Shown piece after piece: positions 25,648 to 35,958 of a stretch of DNA of 55,059 nt (the first letter of the stretch is position 1; each line of letters begins with the position of its first letter). This DNA comes from Gammaproteobacteria bacterium. Its GTDB lineage: Bacteria; Pseudomonadota; Gammaproteobacteria; Francisellales; CACEW01. The notes below the pieces were generated by a model. That model ran no database searches and had not been told where the DNA came from. It worked only from the letters and a program-made list of their open reading frames with translations. The stretch covers positions 1 to 55,059 of the forward strand of contig JAUSAW010000011.1 in the NCBI GenBank assembly GCA_030652335.1. The letters run 5' to 3'. A program made the translations under genes and the position numbers.

Positions 25648-25914
25648 TTATATGGGTTTATAACCGGCTGGTTTTTCTGAGCCGTCTCCTAGCAAAAATT
25701 TCTCCATCTCGGTACTTAAAAATTTCCTGGCCTGTGGGTCTAGCATATTGAGCCGGTACTCGTTAATTAGCATGGTTTGATGGGCTAACCATAGCGCCCA
25801 GGCTTCTTTAGAGATCTGTTCATATATAGACTGACCTAGGGTGCCTGGATATGGCGCAAAATCTAAGCCTTCGGCTTGCTTATCTAACTTCTTGCAATGA
25901 ATCATTCTGCTCAT
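25648..25914 (-). CDS. yggX: YggX Fe(II)-trafficking / oxidative protection protein
   Basis: The 88-residue protein matches the YggX family along its length. The N-terminus is [10 protein letters not shown], followed by '[46 protein letters not shown]'. The conserved Cys at residue 7 is present. It is thought to protect Fe-S clusters and limit iron-driven damage. It starts 35 bases inside the end of mutY, an overlap also seen in other gammaproteobacteria, and mutY likewise depends on an Fe-S cluster. Confidence 0.95.
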   Translation of the reverse strand: MSRMIHCKKLDKQAEGLDFAPYPGTLGQSIYEQISKEAWALWLAHQTMLINEYRLNMLDPQARKFLSTEMEKFLLGDGSEKPAGYKPI

Positions 25915-26935
25915 AATAGTCTCGTAATAATATTTTGATGGGGGCCGGTAGGCCTAATTGATTTAAGCTGTCCTTATCATACCATGCTCCGTTTAGCTGA
26001 TCTGTATTTTCAGTTAATTCTAATAATACCGGGCTAAATAATAATTCATAATGACTAAATTTATGGCTACGGGTGGCCGTCATTTTTTTGGTAAAGGGCA
26101 GACCAAATTGCTTAAGCCAGGTTTCTAGTTCGGCTAAAGTCTCAAAGAATGGTGGGACCCAAAGCCCACCCCAGATACCTTTATTGGGACGACGCTCCAA
26201 TAATATTTCACCCTGATAGGACAATACTAAACAATAAGCGGATTTTTGCGGATAGGCTTTGGCGGGCTTTTTGCCGGGAAATTCGCCGATGCTATTGGTT
26301 TTAAAAGCATGACAGCTATCGTTTATAGGGCATAAGCTGCATAAGGGTTTAGTTCGAGTACACGTTGTGGCGCCCAGGTCCATCATCGCCTGGGTATAAT
26401 CCCCTGCTCTTTTAGCTGGCATAAGTTCTTCGGCTAATTGCCAAAGCTTAGTCTCGATTTTCTTATCGCCTGGCCACCCGCTTATTCCAGCGAATCGCGC
26501 TAATACCCTTTTAACATTGCCATCTAATATCGGCAAAGCTTGACCGTCGACTATGCTTAAGATAGCACTTGCTGTGGAGCGCCCTATTCCTGGCAAAGCG
26601 CATACTGCTTCTAAATCTCGTGGGAATTGTCCCGCGTGGCGCTCGACAATCAATTGTGCGGCCTTATACAGGTTACGCCCACGAGCATAATAACCCAAGC
26701 CTGCCCAATGTTGTAAAACCTGATCGATGTCAGCCCGAGCCAGATGCAAAATGCTAGGAAAGGACTGCATAAAGCGTTCGAAATAGGGAATAACCGTCGC
26801 TACCTGAGTTTGTTGCAGCATAATTTCAGATACCCAGACTCGATAGTGATCGATGGCTTTTTGCCATGGAAAATCTTTGCGGCCTGAGCGGTCAAACCAT
26901 TGTAGTATCGCGAGTTGAAATTCTTCTGGCTTCAT
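25880..26935 (-). CDS. mutY: MutY adenine DNA glycosylase
   Basis: The 351-residue protein has the helix-hairpin-helix glycosylase domain with Glu37 ('[22 protein letters not shown]') and Asp138 ('[10 protein letters not shown]'). The 4Fe-4S loop is [17 protein letters not shown] (Cx6Cx2Cx5C). A C-terminal NUDIX-like domain ('[21 protein letters not shown]') recognises 8-oxoguanine. It removes adenine mispaired with 8-oxoguanine. It is followed by overlapping yggX and then tRNA-Phe. Confidence 0.97.
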   Translation of the reverse strand: MKPEEFQLAILQWFDRSGRKDFPWQKAIDHYRVWVSEIMLQQTQVATVIPYFERFMQSFPSILHLARADIDQVLQHWAGLGYYARGRNLYKAAQLIVERHAGQFPRDLEAVCALPGIGRSTASAILSIVDGQALPILDGNVKRVLARFAGISGWPGDKKIETKLWQLAEELMPAKRAGDYTQAMMDLGATTCTRTKPLCSLCPINDSCHAFKTNSIGEFPGKKPAKAYPQKSAYCLVLSYQGEILLERRPNKGIWGGLWVPPFFETLAELETWLKQFGLPFTKKMTATRSHKFSHYELLFSPVLLELTENTDQLNGAWYDKDSLNQLGLPAPIKILLRDYYEQNDSLQEVR

Positions 26936-27012
26936 AACGCACCAATTTTAATTGTAATACCACACTTTGAAAGGCTTTAGGGTTCATGATTCGCCTTGCG
27001 CGATGGGTGGTT

Positions 27013-27121
27013 TTCAGGAGGGAGAATCGCGGTTCTTCCTCCTGAATGCAAGCCCGAATTCATTTCGGGCGCCGCAATATTACTCGGGAAGGAGTTTTCG
27101 CTGTTTTTAGCGGAAACTCCT
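27013..27121. repeat. Cluster of three hairpins between rpsT and mutY
   Basis: Three inverted repeats follow one another: TTCAGGAGG/CCTCCTGAA (27013-27046), GCCCGAA/TTCGGGC (27052-27070) and AGGAGTTTTCGCT/AGCGGAAACTCCT (27090-27121). They lie downstream of the rpsT terminator on the minus strand, in the mutY upstream region. They may shape mutY mRNA or be palindromic repeat units. Confidence 0.6.
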
Positions 27122-27122
27122 G

Positions 27123-27149
27123 AAAAAAAACCCGCACGCGGCGGGTTCT
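27123..27149 (-). terminator. Rho-independent terminator of rpsT
   Basis: On the minus strand AACCCGC-CGCGT-GCGGGTT is followed by eight T (complement of 27123-27130). It starts about 20 bases after the rpsT stop, a textbook terminator. Confidence 0.9.
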
Positions 27150-27167
27150 TTTAAAACATTTATTCGC

Positions 27168-27434
27168 TTACGCGCTTAATGCTTTAATTTTTGCGATCAA
27201 ACGGCTCTTATGACGTGCAGCTTTATTCTTATGAATCAAACCTTTGTCAGCGTAACGGTCAACAACTTTTTGCATTTCGTTGTACGCTAGAGTCGCTTTA
27301 TCTTGAGCGCCGGCTTCAATAGCCACGACGACTTTCTTAATAAAGGTACGCATCATCGAACGCATGCTTGCGTTATGTTTGCGGTTTTTTTCAGATTGTA
27401 TAATACGTTTTTTTGCAGATTTAATATTAGCCAC
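27168..27434 (-). CDS. rpsT: Ribosomal protein S20
   Basis: The 88-residue, Lys/Arg/Ala-rich helical protein ([34 protein letters not shown]...) matches S20 along its full length. It binds 16S rRNA in the small subunit. The start codon is GTG (complement of 27432-27434), preceded by GGAGTAAGCAGCC. Non-ATG starts occur in rpsT of other gammaproteobacteria, where S20 represses its own translation. It is divergent from glyA and has its own terminator. Confidence 0.97.
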   Translation of the reverse strand: MANIKSAKKRIIQSEKNRKHNASMRSMMRTFIKKVVVAIEAGAQDKATLAYNEMQKVVDRYADKGLIHKNKAARHKSRLIAKIKALSA

Positions 27435-27600
27435 GGCTGCTTACTCCAATCAATCGCCAGGTAAAATTCGATGCGCAATAATGCCTAATATAATGGCGAT
27501 TGTCAATAGACTGATTTGCTAATTTCATGGATTCCTCTATTCAGACCAACAATCGGGTGTTTTTAAAGCGGCTTAAGTAGTTTACACTGTATAAAATTGG

Positions 27601-27627
27601 ATCCCCGATCGAGCCGGGGATGACACT
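27601..27627. repeat. Short palindromic repeat upstream of glyA
   Basis: ATCCCCG (27601-27607) pairs with CGGGGAT (27615-27621), followed by GACA. This GATCCCCG..CGGGGATGACA type is a common dispersed palindrome in AT-rich proteobacteria. It lies just before the glyA ribosome-binding site. Confidence 0.6.
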
Positions 27628-27644
27628 ATATTTAAGGAGCGCTT

Positions 27645-28904
27645 ATGAACCTCAACCACCCTAATCTTGCTGCATATGACCCAGAACTTGCCAAAGCTAT
27701 CGAATCTGAAAATAAGCGCCAAGAAGACCATATCGAGCTCATTGCCTCCGAAAACTATGTCAGCCGTCGAGTGCTCGAAGCTCAAGGCTCACAATTAACC
27801 AATAAATATGCCGAAGGCTATCCTGGCAAACGCTATTACGGTGGCTGCGAATTTGTCGATATTGCCGAGTCTCTCGCTATCGAGCGCGCGAAAAAGCTAT
27901 TTGGCGCAGGCTATGCCAATGTTCAACCGCATTCTGGGTCACAGGCCAATGCCGCGGTTTACTTTGCCCTTATTCAACCTGGCGACACTATTTTAGGCAT
28001 GAGCCTAGCCGATGGCGGGCATTTAACCCATGGCTCCAAAGTAAACTTTTCCGGTAAGATTTTTAATGCCGTGCAATATGGTGTCAACCATCAGACCGGC
28101 TTAATCGATTACGCAGAAGTCGAAAGATTAGCCCTCGAGCATAAACCTAAAATGATCGTAGCGGGCTTCTCGGCTTATTCTAGAGTCGTTGACTGGCAAA
28201 AATTTCGCGATATCGCCGATAAAGTTGGCGCCTATTTATTTGTCGATATGGCTCATGTGGCAGGTTTAGTGGCAGCAGGTCAATATCCCAATCCAATCGA
28301 CATTGCCGATGTCGTCACAACGACTACCCATAAGACTTTGCGCGGTCCAAGAGGCGGCATGATTTTAGCTCGATCGAACCCTGACATTGAGAAAAAATTA
28401 AACTCGATGATATTCCCAGGCACCCAGGGCGGGCCATTGATGCATGTGATTGCCGCCAAAGCGGTTTCCTTTTTAGAAGCCCTACAACCCGAATTTAAAA
28501 CCTATCAACAGCAAGTTGTCAAAAATGCCCGTAAAATGGCCGAAACTCTTATGAAAAGAGGCTATAAAATCGTGTCTGATGGCACGGATAACCATTTAGT
28601 TTTAGTTGATTTATCCGAAAAAAATCTTACCGGTAAAGATATCGAAGCCGCCTTGGGGCTTGCCAATGTCACCGCCAATAAAAATGCCATTCCAGGCGAT
28701 AAGCAATCGCCTTTTGTGACCAGTGGCTTAAGACTGGGCAGCCCGGCTATTACCACTCGCGGCTTTAAAGAAGCCGAAACCGAGCAATTAAGCAATTGGA
28801 TCGCTGACATTTTAGACAATAGCCAAAATAGCAAGACTATAGAGCGCGTCAAACTTGAGGTTTTAAAAATCTGTGCAAAATTCCCGGTTTATACTACTAT
28901 TTAA
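27645..28904 (+). CDS. glyA: Serine hydroxymethyltransferase
   Basis: The 419-residue protein matches GlyA throughout. It has '[20 protein letters not shown]', '[15 protein letters not shown]', '[11 protein letters not shown]' and the pyridoxal-phosphate lysine in '[15 protein letters not shown]'. It interconverts serine and glycine with tetrahydrofolate, the main one-carbon source. An AAGGAG site precedes the ATG. nrdR starts 28 bases after its stop on the same strand. Confidence 0.98.
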   Translation: MNLNHPNLAAYDPELAKAIESENKRQEDHIELIASENYVSRRVLEAQGSQLTNKYAEGYPGKRYYGGCEFVDIAESLAIERAKKLFGAGYANVQPHSGSQANAAVYFALIQPGDTILGMSLADGGHLTHGSKVNFSGKIFNAVQYGVNHQTGLIDYAEVERLALEHKPKMIVAGFSAYSRVVDWQKFRDIADKVGAYLFVDMAHVAGLVAAGQYPNPIDIADVVTTTTHKTLRGPRGGMILARSNPDIEKKLNSMIFPGTQGGPLMHVIAAKAVSFLEALQPEFKTYQQQVVKNARKMAETLMKRGYKIVSDGTDNHLVLVDLSEKNLTGKDIEAALGLANVTANKNAIPGDKQSPFVTSGLRLGSPAITTRGFKEAETEQLSNWIADILDNSQNSKTIERVKLEVLKICAKFPVYTTI

Positions 28905-28932
28905 AGCGACGGAATTTGAATCAAGGACAGCG

Positions 28933-29397
28933 ATGAATTGCCCATTTTGCCAAGCTGAAGATACTAAAGTGATGGACTCTCGTTTAGTGAATGAAGTGAA
29001 CCAGGTTAGGCGCCGCCGTATTTGCTCCACCTGCAATGAACGTTTTACTACCTATGAAACCGTTGAACTTATTATGCCACGCATTATTAAGCGTGATCAG
29101 TCTCGCGTTTCATTCGAAGAAGATCGGCTAAGAAACGGCATGCTGCGCGCCTTAGAAAAACGCCCGGTGAGCACCGCCGCCGTCGATGCCTCAGTCATGG
29201 CTATTATTCATAAAATGCGCGCCAGCGGTGAGAAAGAAATTACCTCTGATCAAATCGGTGAATGGGTAATGGATGAGCTAAGAAAGCTCGACGATGTTGC
29301 CTATGTTAGGTTTGCTTCGGTGTACCGCCGCTTCCAAGATTTAGAATCCTTTAAGGCCGAAATCGAAAAAATGCTTAGGGCTACTGAAAGCCATTAA
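28933..29397 (+). CDS. nrdR: NrdR transcriptional repressor
   Basis: I start at ATG 28933 (154 residues, [17 protein letters not shown]) since it follows AAGGACAGCG and yields the family's exact N-terminus; a longer frame overlaps glyA. A zinc ribbon (Cys3, Cys6 and CSTC at about 31-34) precedes the ATP-cone domain ('[21 protein letters not shown]'). NrdR senses nucleotides and represses ribonucleotide reductase genes. It sits in the usual glyA-nrdR pair. Confidence 0.96.
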   Translation: MNCPFCQAEDTKVMDSRLVNEVNQVRRRRICSTCNERFTTYETVELIMPRIIKRDQSRVSFEEDRLRNGMLRALEKRPVSTAAVDASVMAIIHKMRASGEKEITSDQIGEWVMDELRKLDDVAYVRFASVYRRFQDLESFKAEIEKMLRATESH

Positions 29398-29401
29398 ATC
29401 A

Positions 29402-29494
29402 AAGCTGGATCCCGGGTTCACCTGACGGTGCCCCAGGATGACATGACAACTTGTCATCCTGGACGAGCGCTGCGAAGATCCAGGATCCAAGCTT
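29402..29494. repeat. Nested palindromic repeat between nrdR and ettA
   Basis: Outer arms around 29402-29412 and 29483-29494 (GGATCC with AAGC flanks) enclose an inner hairpin CCAGGATGACA (29433-29443) / TGTCATCCTGG (29452-29462). The two genes converge here, so the element may act as a shared terminator or RNA stabiliser. It belongs to the GATCC..GATGACA repeat type also seen at 27601. Confidence 0.65.
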
Positions 29495-31171
29495 CTAATG
29501 AATCAGCTTTTTGAACTTAATCCGATGCGGATCCACAGCATGTTCGCCTAAGCGACGTTTTTTGTCTTCTTCATAGTCTGCAAAGTTACCGGCAAACCAT
29601 TCGACATGGCTATCGCCTTCAAATGCCAGGATATGAGTCGCGATGCGATCTAAGAACCATCTATCATGCGAGATCACAAATACGCAGCCTGGGAAAGCTT
29701 CGATAGCTTCCTCGAGTGCACGCAAGGTTTCTACGTCCAAATCATTAGTTGGTTCATCCAGCATCAATACGTTACCGCCGCTTTTTAACAGCTTGGCTAA
29801 ATGCACGCGATTACGTTCGCCCCCTGATAATTCACCGATATGCTTTTGTTGGGCATCGCCTTTAAAGTTAAAGCGGCCGACATAGGCGCGGGATGGGGTC
29901 TGGTATTTGCCGACCGTAATCATATCTAGGCCATCTGATAACTCTTCCCATACGGTTTTGCTATTATTTAAAGAGTCACGGCTTTGATCGACATAGGATA
30001 ATACGACGGTTTCACCCTTTTTAATCTCACCTGAGTCCGGTTTTTCTTCTCCGACTAACATCTTAAAGAAGGTCGATTTACCGGCACCATTGGGGCCGAT
30101 AATACCGACTACCGCACCGGCTGGGATCAATAAATTCATATCATCGATTAGCATTCTATCGCCAAAGCCTTTGCATAAATGTTTAACTTCAAATACTACT
30201 TCGCCCAAACGCGGCCCAGGTGGAATATACAATTCGCGGGTCTCGTTGCGAGTCTGGAATTCTTGTGAGCTTAATTCTTCGAAGCGAGCTAAACGGGCCT
30301 TACCTTTAGCTTGACGGCCTTTGGATCCGGACCTTACCCATTCTAACTCTTCTTTCATGGCTTTTTGGCGAGCGGAGGCTTGTTTTTCCTCGGTGGCTAA
30401 GCGCTTACCTTTCTGCTCTAACCAGGAAGAATAGTTACCTTCAAATGGAATCCCTTGCCCACGGTCTAACTCTAAGATCCATTGCGCGACGTTATCTAAG
30501 AAATAACGGTCATGGGTAATGGCCACGACGGTGCCTTTAAATTCTTGCAAGAAATGCTCTAACCAGGCCACAGACTCTGCATCCAAATGGTTAGTAGGCT
30601 CATCTAATAATAAGATGTCGGGGTTCGATAGCAATAATCGACATAGAGCCACTCGGCGTTTTTCACCGCCCGATAAGGTGGAAACATCCGCCTCCCAAGC
30701 TGGTAGGCGCAAGGCATCGGCTGCAATCTCTAAGGTGCGGTCGATTTCCCAGGCATTACAGGCATCGATTTTATTCTGCAATTCGCCCTGCTCGGCCAAT
30801 AATTTGTTCATTTGATCATCGGACATCGGTTCGCAAAACAGCATGGAGATTTCATCGAAGCGCTTTAGCATATCCTTAATTTCGGATACCGCCTCTTCCA
30901 CATTACCGCGCACATCCTTATTAGGATCGAGCTGTGGCTCTTGGGGTAAATAGCCGATCTTAATGCCTTTACGGGGTACCGCTTCACCAATAAAGTCTTG
31001 GTCGAGTCCTGCCATAATTTTTAATAGGGTCGATTTACCGGAACCATTTAATCCCAACACCCCGATTTTGGCGCCATCATAGAAAGAGAGGGATATATTT
31101 TTGAGAATTTCTTTTTTAGGCGGCACGACTTTGCCGACCTTATTCATAGTAAAAATATACTGACGATCCAT
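29495..31171 (-). CDS. ettA: EttA energy-dependent translational throttle (ABC-F)
   Basis: The 558-residue protein has two ABC domains. Walker A motifs are GLNGSGKST (about residue 38) and GPNGAGKST (about 358), signatures are 'LSGGEKRR' and 'LSGGERNR', and an arm lies between. The start '[26 protein letters not shown]' is characteristic of EttA. It has no membrane domain; it binds the ribosomal E site and gates early elongation by energy state. It stands alone. Confidence 0.95.
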   Translation of the reverse strand: MDRQYIFTMNKVGKVVPPKKEILKNISLSFYDGAKIGVLGLNGSGKSTLLKIMAGLDQDFIGEAVPRKGIKIGYLPQEPQLDPNKDVRGNVEEAVSEIKDMLKRFDEISMLFCEPMSDDQMNKLLAEQGELQNKIDACNAWEIDRTLEIAADALRLPAWEADVSTLSGGEKRRVALCRLLLSNPDILLLDEPTNHLDAESVAWLEHFLQEFKGTVVAITHDRYFLDNVAQWILELDRGQGIPFEGNYSSWLEQKGKRLATEEKQASARQKAMKEELEWVRSGSKGRQAKGKARLARFEELSSQEFQTRNETRELYIPPGPRLGEVVFEVKHLCKGFGDRMLIDDMNLLIPAGAVVGIIGPNGAGKSTFFKMLVGEEKPDSGEIKKGETVVLSYVDQSRDSLNNSKTVWEELSDGLDMITVGKYQTPSRAYVGRFNFKGDAQQKHIGELSGGERNRVHLAKLLKSGGNVLMLDEPTNDLDVETLRALEEAIEAFPGCVFVISHDRWFLDRIATHILAFEGDSHVEWFAGNFADYEEDKKRRLGEHAVDPHRIKFKKLIH

Positions 31172-31304
31172 ACTAAAATCCTTTATTTATCAAACTGCGC
31201 CAATAATAACGGATAATGACTCGCTTTCCCAATGTTTTTCTAGCATCGAGTATGGTAAATTGTCCCCAGGATTTAATAAGTGTGTGTTTTCAAGGAGTTT
31301 TATT

Positions 31305-32906
31305 ATGGAAGGATTCGCTGCATCAACGAGTATGTTTGGGACTATCTGGGGTGGACTTAGTAATGTCAGCAGCTCTGTTTGCCGAGCGCTTAACTGTTGT
31401 CGCCGGCGTACTCCTGCTACTTATGAAAATGGAGGTCGGGTTGATATAGAATATTCGGCCCTTACAGAATCAAGCACAGATTATACAACTACACCAACAT
31501 GCGCAGCTATTTGCTTAAGGAAAATTAGGCAATACGACAATAAAGCCGGCTTTGCACTAGGCACATTAGCCTTTTTCCTTTACGGTATTATGTCAGCTTC
31601 CGCTGCAACAAAAATTCTTGCACCGTTACTTGATAGCCCTGAACGGTGGAGGTTTGTTGGAGGTTGGACCGTCGTAATAGGATCAACTTTAGCTTCTTCG
31701 GTAGTAAACGCCTTATTATTTAATCTAGTGGGGAAAGATTTAGCTGATGCCTTTGAGGCTAATCGAAATCCGGCCCTCCAAATCATTCTTACCCTTATTA
31801 GTATACTCCCTGCTGCCATTTTATTTGCCACTCTTTATGAGGCTACTACCGCCCCCTCCAAACTCAATTTCACTATCTCAGGACTCTCATTAGCAGTGTC
31901 TTTAGCAGGTTACCTGATGCGAATTGTTTTAAATGCGCAGTCACTACAAGGAATTGTTGATCTATTCTGGCGAGGTAATAGCAGGCCAGATAAGATTTTA
32001 TGGGCGACCTTATATCACCTTCATCGCGTGAAATCGGCTTGGAATGAAGAAGGTAAAGGTCGATGTGAAAGTATAGGGAATGCTTTGTGGGAATCAGGCC
32101 CTATAGTTAGGTTTGGCTTTCAGCTCTCTATAGCAACTGCTTATACCCTAATGGCACATTCCAAGTATACCGCTGCTTTTAGCACGATTGCCAAAGCTTT
32201 CGGCGCATCAGAATACGGGCTACCCCTAGTAGGGAAATACATTATCGAGGCTGCAGCATGTATATTCCTCTTGTCCCTTAATCTCACTTGGACATCAGCT
32301 AGCATTATTGCCAATGACCCTTTAAGCATTATATTTGGAAAACACTTTTATAAAAATGCTCTCAGGCCAATTCTTTTCTTATTAAGCACACTGCTCTACC
32401 CCTGCACTCGGAGCTATGCCCGTTATAATGCACTCTATAGCAATACATCGACCTTTCACACTTGGGCTACATATGCTGTAATTGGATCGGCTTTTTCAGC
32501 TGTTGCTATGGTTATTCAAGGTGGGGCTGCTTCCGAAAACGTCACGATGTTTGAGTGGGAAAGAAATTTGCCAATGTTGATTGAGATTGTTGGAGCAATT
32601 GCAGGCATTGAAATGAACCTCGCATCCACCTGTTTACGATTAAACGGTGAAAACAAGACTGTTACCGAGTGGTTTGGCGAGGTGGAGAAAATGTCTACTG
32701 TTATGAACCTCACTATCCCAGAAGCTACAGTAATATTTATCAAGGAAGAGCGGGAAAGGGATTCTAATCGCGAAGGACCCATGGCAAACAGAGCGGTAGA
32801 ACTAGCGATTACGACTCCTTCCGCCAAAATCAATCAATCACATATATTTTATGGCCGCAGGGAGCTAGCATCTTCTGGTAATACTCCTCAGATGACGCAG
32901 CCATAA
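31305..32906 (+). CDS. Multi-pass membrane protein of unknown family, copy A
   Basis: I start at ATG 31305 (533 residues) because CAAGGAGTTTTATT precedes it. It has about eight to nine hydrophobic helices ('AGFALGTLAFFLYGIM', 'LAVSLAGYLMRIVLNA', 'IIEAAACIFLLSLNLTW', 'WATYAVIGSAFSAVAMVI' and others) and a hydrophilic, C-rich N-terminus with 'SVCRALNCCRRR'. The C-terminal tail is polar (ASSGNTPQMTQP). I recognise no transporter motif. Its neighbour at 33033 has a similar size and topology and may be a paralog. An imperfect hairpin at 32958-32988 follows. Confidence 0.65.
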   Translation: MEGFAASTSMFGTIWGGLSNVSSSVCRALNCCRRRTPATYENGGRVDIEYSALTESSTDYTTTPTCAAICLRKIRQYDNKAGFALGTLAFFLYGIMSASAATKILAPLLDSPERWRFVGGWTVVIGSTLASSVVNALLFNLVGKDLADAFEANRNPALQIILTLISILPAAILFATLYEATTAPSKLNFTISGLSLAVSLAGYLMRIVLNAQSLQGIVDLFWRGNSRPDKILWATLYHLHRVKSAWNEEGKGRCESIGNALWESGPIVRFGFQLSIATAYTLMAHSKYTAAFSTIAKAFGASEYGLPLVGKYIIEAAACIFLLSLNLTWTSASIIANDPLSIIFGKHFYKNALRPILFLLSTLLYPCTRSYARYNALYSNTSTFHTWATYAVIGSAFSAVAMVIQGGAASENVTMFEWERNLPMLIEIVGAIAGIEMNLASTCLRLNGENKTVTEWFGEVEKMSTVMNLTIPEATVIFIKEERERDSNREGPMANRAVELAITTPSAKINQSHIFYGRRELASSGNTPQMTQP

Positions 32907-33032
32907 TAGTAATTAAATGTTGACCTTAGTCCAAATAAATGGAATTATATTAGGTTGTTATTACCCCCACTTATTAGCTTGGTAATAAGTCATGGTTTGG
33001 GTCCAAGGAATTTCTAACTTAAAGGAATAGCA

Positions 33033-34682
33033 ATGTTATCGTCATCATTAAAAGATAGGCCATACGCTCACATCATGCCTGATCTTAGTGCGTCTTTGAA
33101 CTCTAACAACCCTCTAAATTATTCTGATGCATTTCTTACCCTTGCAGCACAAGAAAAAGTTAGGCAGAATAATCTTAGCTTTTACGACCGGATGACACAG
33201 AACAAGTGGGATAAGCTTTATTTTGGTATGGCTTCATTAAACATTCCTCTTACAGCTGTGACCTACTACTATGCGAATATTAGTTCGACCTCTATAAATT
33301 CTGTACCAGCTCGTCAGCTCTTAGGAGCGGATTGTGCCGCGATTAATATAACATTTAACACTATATATCTCGCTAAAATGATAGCACAGACAATTCAATT
33401 ATTAAGAAGCTGTTATTCAAAGGGTTGGCGTGCTATTTCCCCAAACCCCTTTGAGGCATTTCTCTTAATTGCTCTTGTCCCACTCGTTATTTTATTGGGC
33501 TTTTCTGCCTCTTTGTTCTACGCTCCCTCAACACACGAAGGTAATGTGGCGGCTCAAGAAGCGGACTTAAATTACTTAAGTCCAGGTAATGAGTCCCTTT
33601 TCGTTAATCTTTTTGAATTGGTGAATGCTATTGTCTGTTTTCCAGCTATGCACGGACTCTTTAAGTGGCTACTTGACAAAAAATTTCGTACGCCCGAACA
33701 AAAAGCCTGGATGACCCTCCAGGCTAAATTCTCAGAGGAAATTAAAACCGCGCTACTGAGCAAAGATCGCGCTTTGGAAGAAAGAATATTTCAAAAATTA
33801 CTCCAACTGGATCCTACTAGCTGGGATAGTTTCACTCAATCAGCCAAAACTGCCGATCATTACTCGAAAAATTCAGCTCTCAGCAGCCGATCTTGTGGTG
33901 ATAAAGCCTGGGCTATAATCGCCCCAACTCTAGCTTATGGCACAGCAGGATCTTTCTGGCTGGCCACAACCGGCTTAGTTACTACGGCTGTAGACGATCC
34001 AGAACTATGGGTCGTTTGGCGCTATCTTGCTAAACTTTCGTTTGCTGATAATTTCTATGGGGCCTTAGGCCATAATCTTATTAATATGGTTTTTGCCTGC
34101 GCTAATGGCTTAAATGGTATTAACCTAGCCAGATTACTCTATACCAGAGTACGGTACAATAGAGATGAGGCAAGGGTTTTAAGTATTATAGCTATTGTTG
34201 CTACAATTGTTGCGATTCTAGGTTCTGGTGGAACCAGCTTTGCTCAAGCAGGGGATGGCACCCCAGGTGCGCCTTGGCAAAATGTTTCCTATGTACCTAC
34301 GGGTTTAAATCTAGGTGCGGGAGTGAGTGCCGTCTTCGTCAACAGCGGCGAGGCTATGTTTCCCTGCTATAACTTAATGCTTCTCTTGCTTACCTTCCTC
34401 GTCGCTATTCCTGGAGCCATATGGCATTGTTCTTGGACTCGCGAGCCTACTATAGCGGGAGAAGATCTCAGCAAGACTTATGCAATTACTGAAGCGGAGA
34501 AGCTATTTCAAGCCAGTGATGCGACTTCTTATTCTGGGCTTAAAACGACCTTCTGGGATAAGGTAAGTAAATTATCTCCAGAGTTAAGAGACTCTCAGCG
34601 CAATTCTCTTCTTGAAGGCACTTATGAATTTGAACTTCCAAGCTACGAGAACCCATACGACACTCAAGTGCCGCCTGTATGA
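33033..34682 (+). CDS. Multi-pass membrane protein of unknown family, copy B
   Basis: The 549-residue protein has about eight to nine helices, with a polar N-terminus and C-terminus. 'KWDKLYFGMASLNIPLTAVTYYY' occupies the place of 'NKAGFALGTLAFFLYGIMS' in the gene before it, and 'IIAIVATIVAILGSGGTSFAQAG' that of 'YAVIGSAFSAVAMVIQGGAASE'. AAAGGAATAGCA precedes the ATG. No catalytic motif is recognised. Paralogy with copy A is by eye and needs alignment. Confidence 0.62.
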   Translation: MLSSSLKDRPYAHIMPDLSASLNSNNPLNYSDAFLTLAAQEKVRQNNLSFYDRMTQNKWDKLYFGMASLNIPLTAVTYYYANISSTSINSVPARQLLGADCAAINITFNTIYLAKMIAQTIQLLRSCYSKGWRAISPNPFEAFLLIALVPLVILLGFSASLFYAPSTHEGNVAAQEADLNYLSPGNESLFVNLFELVNAIVCFPAMHGLFKWLLDKKFRTPEQKAWMTLQAKFSEEIKTALLSKDRALEERIFQKLLQLDPTSWDSFTQSAKTADHYSKNSALSSRSCGDKAWAIIAPTLAYGTAGSFWLATTGLVTTAVDDPELWVVWRYLAKLSFADNFYGALGHNLINMVFACANGLNGINLARLLYTRVRYNRDEARVLSIIAIVATIVAILGSGGTSFAQAGDGTPGAPWQNVSYVPTGLNLGAGVSAVFVNSGEAMFPCYNLMLLLLTFLVAIPGAIWHCSWTREPTIAGEDLSKTYAITEAEKLFQASDATSYSGLKTTFWDKVSKLSPELRDSQRNSLLEGTYEFELPSYENPYDTQVPPV

Positions 34683-34740
34683 TTGCAAGAAGTAAGGTTG
34701 AGGGGTAAGATAGCGAAAAAACAAACGATTGAAAATTAAA

Positions 34741-35958
34741 ATGAATCCAATTTTATTCAGACAAGCTTGGACTATTTGGTTAATCACTAGCTTATTTTCA
34801 TTGTTTCAATTTTTTCTGCAAGTGGCCAGTAATATGATGACCACTCAATTTATGCAAACATTTCATATCGATGCAGCCGGGGTGGGTTTACTATCCTCGG
34901 CTTTTTTTTATAGCTATGTATTAGTGCAAATTCCCGCTGGATTATTATTTGATCAGTTCCAGTTACGCCGCGTATTACTCGTTGCCGTCAGTCTGTGTGG
35001 ATTAGGCTGCGCTTTATTTAGCGTATCGCCTAATTTTGAAACGGCTTTTTTTAGCCGCTTATTGATGGGCGCAGGCGGTGGGTTTGCCTTTGTCGGAATG
35101 GTCTTTGCTTGTGCTGAATCTTTCCCCCCGGCCATGTTTGCTATGGTGGTTGGCTTAGGTGAACTCGTCGGCATGCTTGGTACCTCCATCGGTCAAAAAT
35201 TGGTACCGCATTTAGTCATACAACAAGGCTGGCGTGCGGTAATGCTTGGCTGTGCCGCTATCGCTTGCGCATTGCTTATAACCCTATTTTTTGCGCTAAA
35301 AGATCAGCCCAAAGCTCATCAATCTGAGCTTAGTCTCTGGAAAAATATTCGCTATAATATTACACAGGTGGCTAGGATCCCGACCGTCTGGCTAGCAGGC
35401 TTATTTTGCTGCGGCATGTTTGCAGTAGTCACCACGTTTGCTTCGCTTTGGGGCGTACCCTTTTTACAAGCCGTACACCATCTTTCTTATTTACAGGCCA
35501 CTAGCCATATCGCCTCTATTTTATTAGGTATCGCATTAGGCGGCCCGCTTGCCGGCTGGTTATATGGCAAAATTGCCAGCCCGAAATTCCTAATGCTGGG
35601 TTTTGGCTTGGCCTCGCTTTGCTGCACATTGATCGTCATGTTTTATATTAACTTACCGCCATTGGCCTTATATATCTGTTTAATTGGCATGGGCTTATTC
35701 TGTAGCATCTATGTCACCTCCTTTTCAGTGGTGTCGAGCGTCACTCCAGCCGCCATTAGAGGCACAGCCCTAGGATTATGCAATGCCATAGCCTTACTCG
35801 GTGCTATCGTGTTCCAACCTTTAAGCGGATTACTCTTTACCACCCTAGAGCATAGCTCGAGCAATCTCATTGAAAATTACCAATTATCATTGCTGGTCTT
35901 GCCTGGCATTATGCTAGTAGGACTGTTGAGCATCGCCCTGGTTAAAGCAAAGCGTTAA
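34741..35958 (+). CDS. Major facilitator superfamily transporter
   Basis: The 405-residue protein has twelve helices and MFS motifs: 'QIPAGLLFDQFQLRRVL' after helix 2 (motif A) and 'SRLLMGAGGGFAFVGMVFACAESFPPAMFAMVVGLGELVGMLG'. That last run resembles nitrate/phthalate-type or GudP-like MFS proteins; substrate is unknown. I start at ATG 34741 rather than the upstream TTG at 34729; no strong ribosome-binding site is visible for either. Its end overlaps the next gene tail to tail. Confidence 0.88.
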   Translation: MNPILFRQAWTIWLITSLFSLFQFFLQVASNMMTTQFMQTFHIDAAGVGLLSSAFFYSYVLVQIPAGLLFDQFQLRRVLLVAVSLCGLGCALFSVSPNFETAFFSRLLMGAGGGFAFVGMVFACAESFPPAMFAMVVGLGELVGMLGTSIGQKLVPHLVIQQGWRAVMLGCAAIACALLITLFFALKDQPKAHQSELSLWKNIRYNITQVARIPTVWLAGLFCCGMFAVVTTFASLWGVPFLQAVHHLSYLQATSHIASILLGIALGGPLAGWLYGKIASPKFLMLGFGLASLCCTLIVMFYINLPPLALYICLIGMGLFCSIYVTSFSVVSSVTPAAIRGTALGLCNAIALLGAIVFQPLSGLLFTTLEHSSSNLIENYQLSLLVLPGIMLVGLLSIALVKAKR

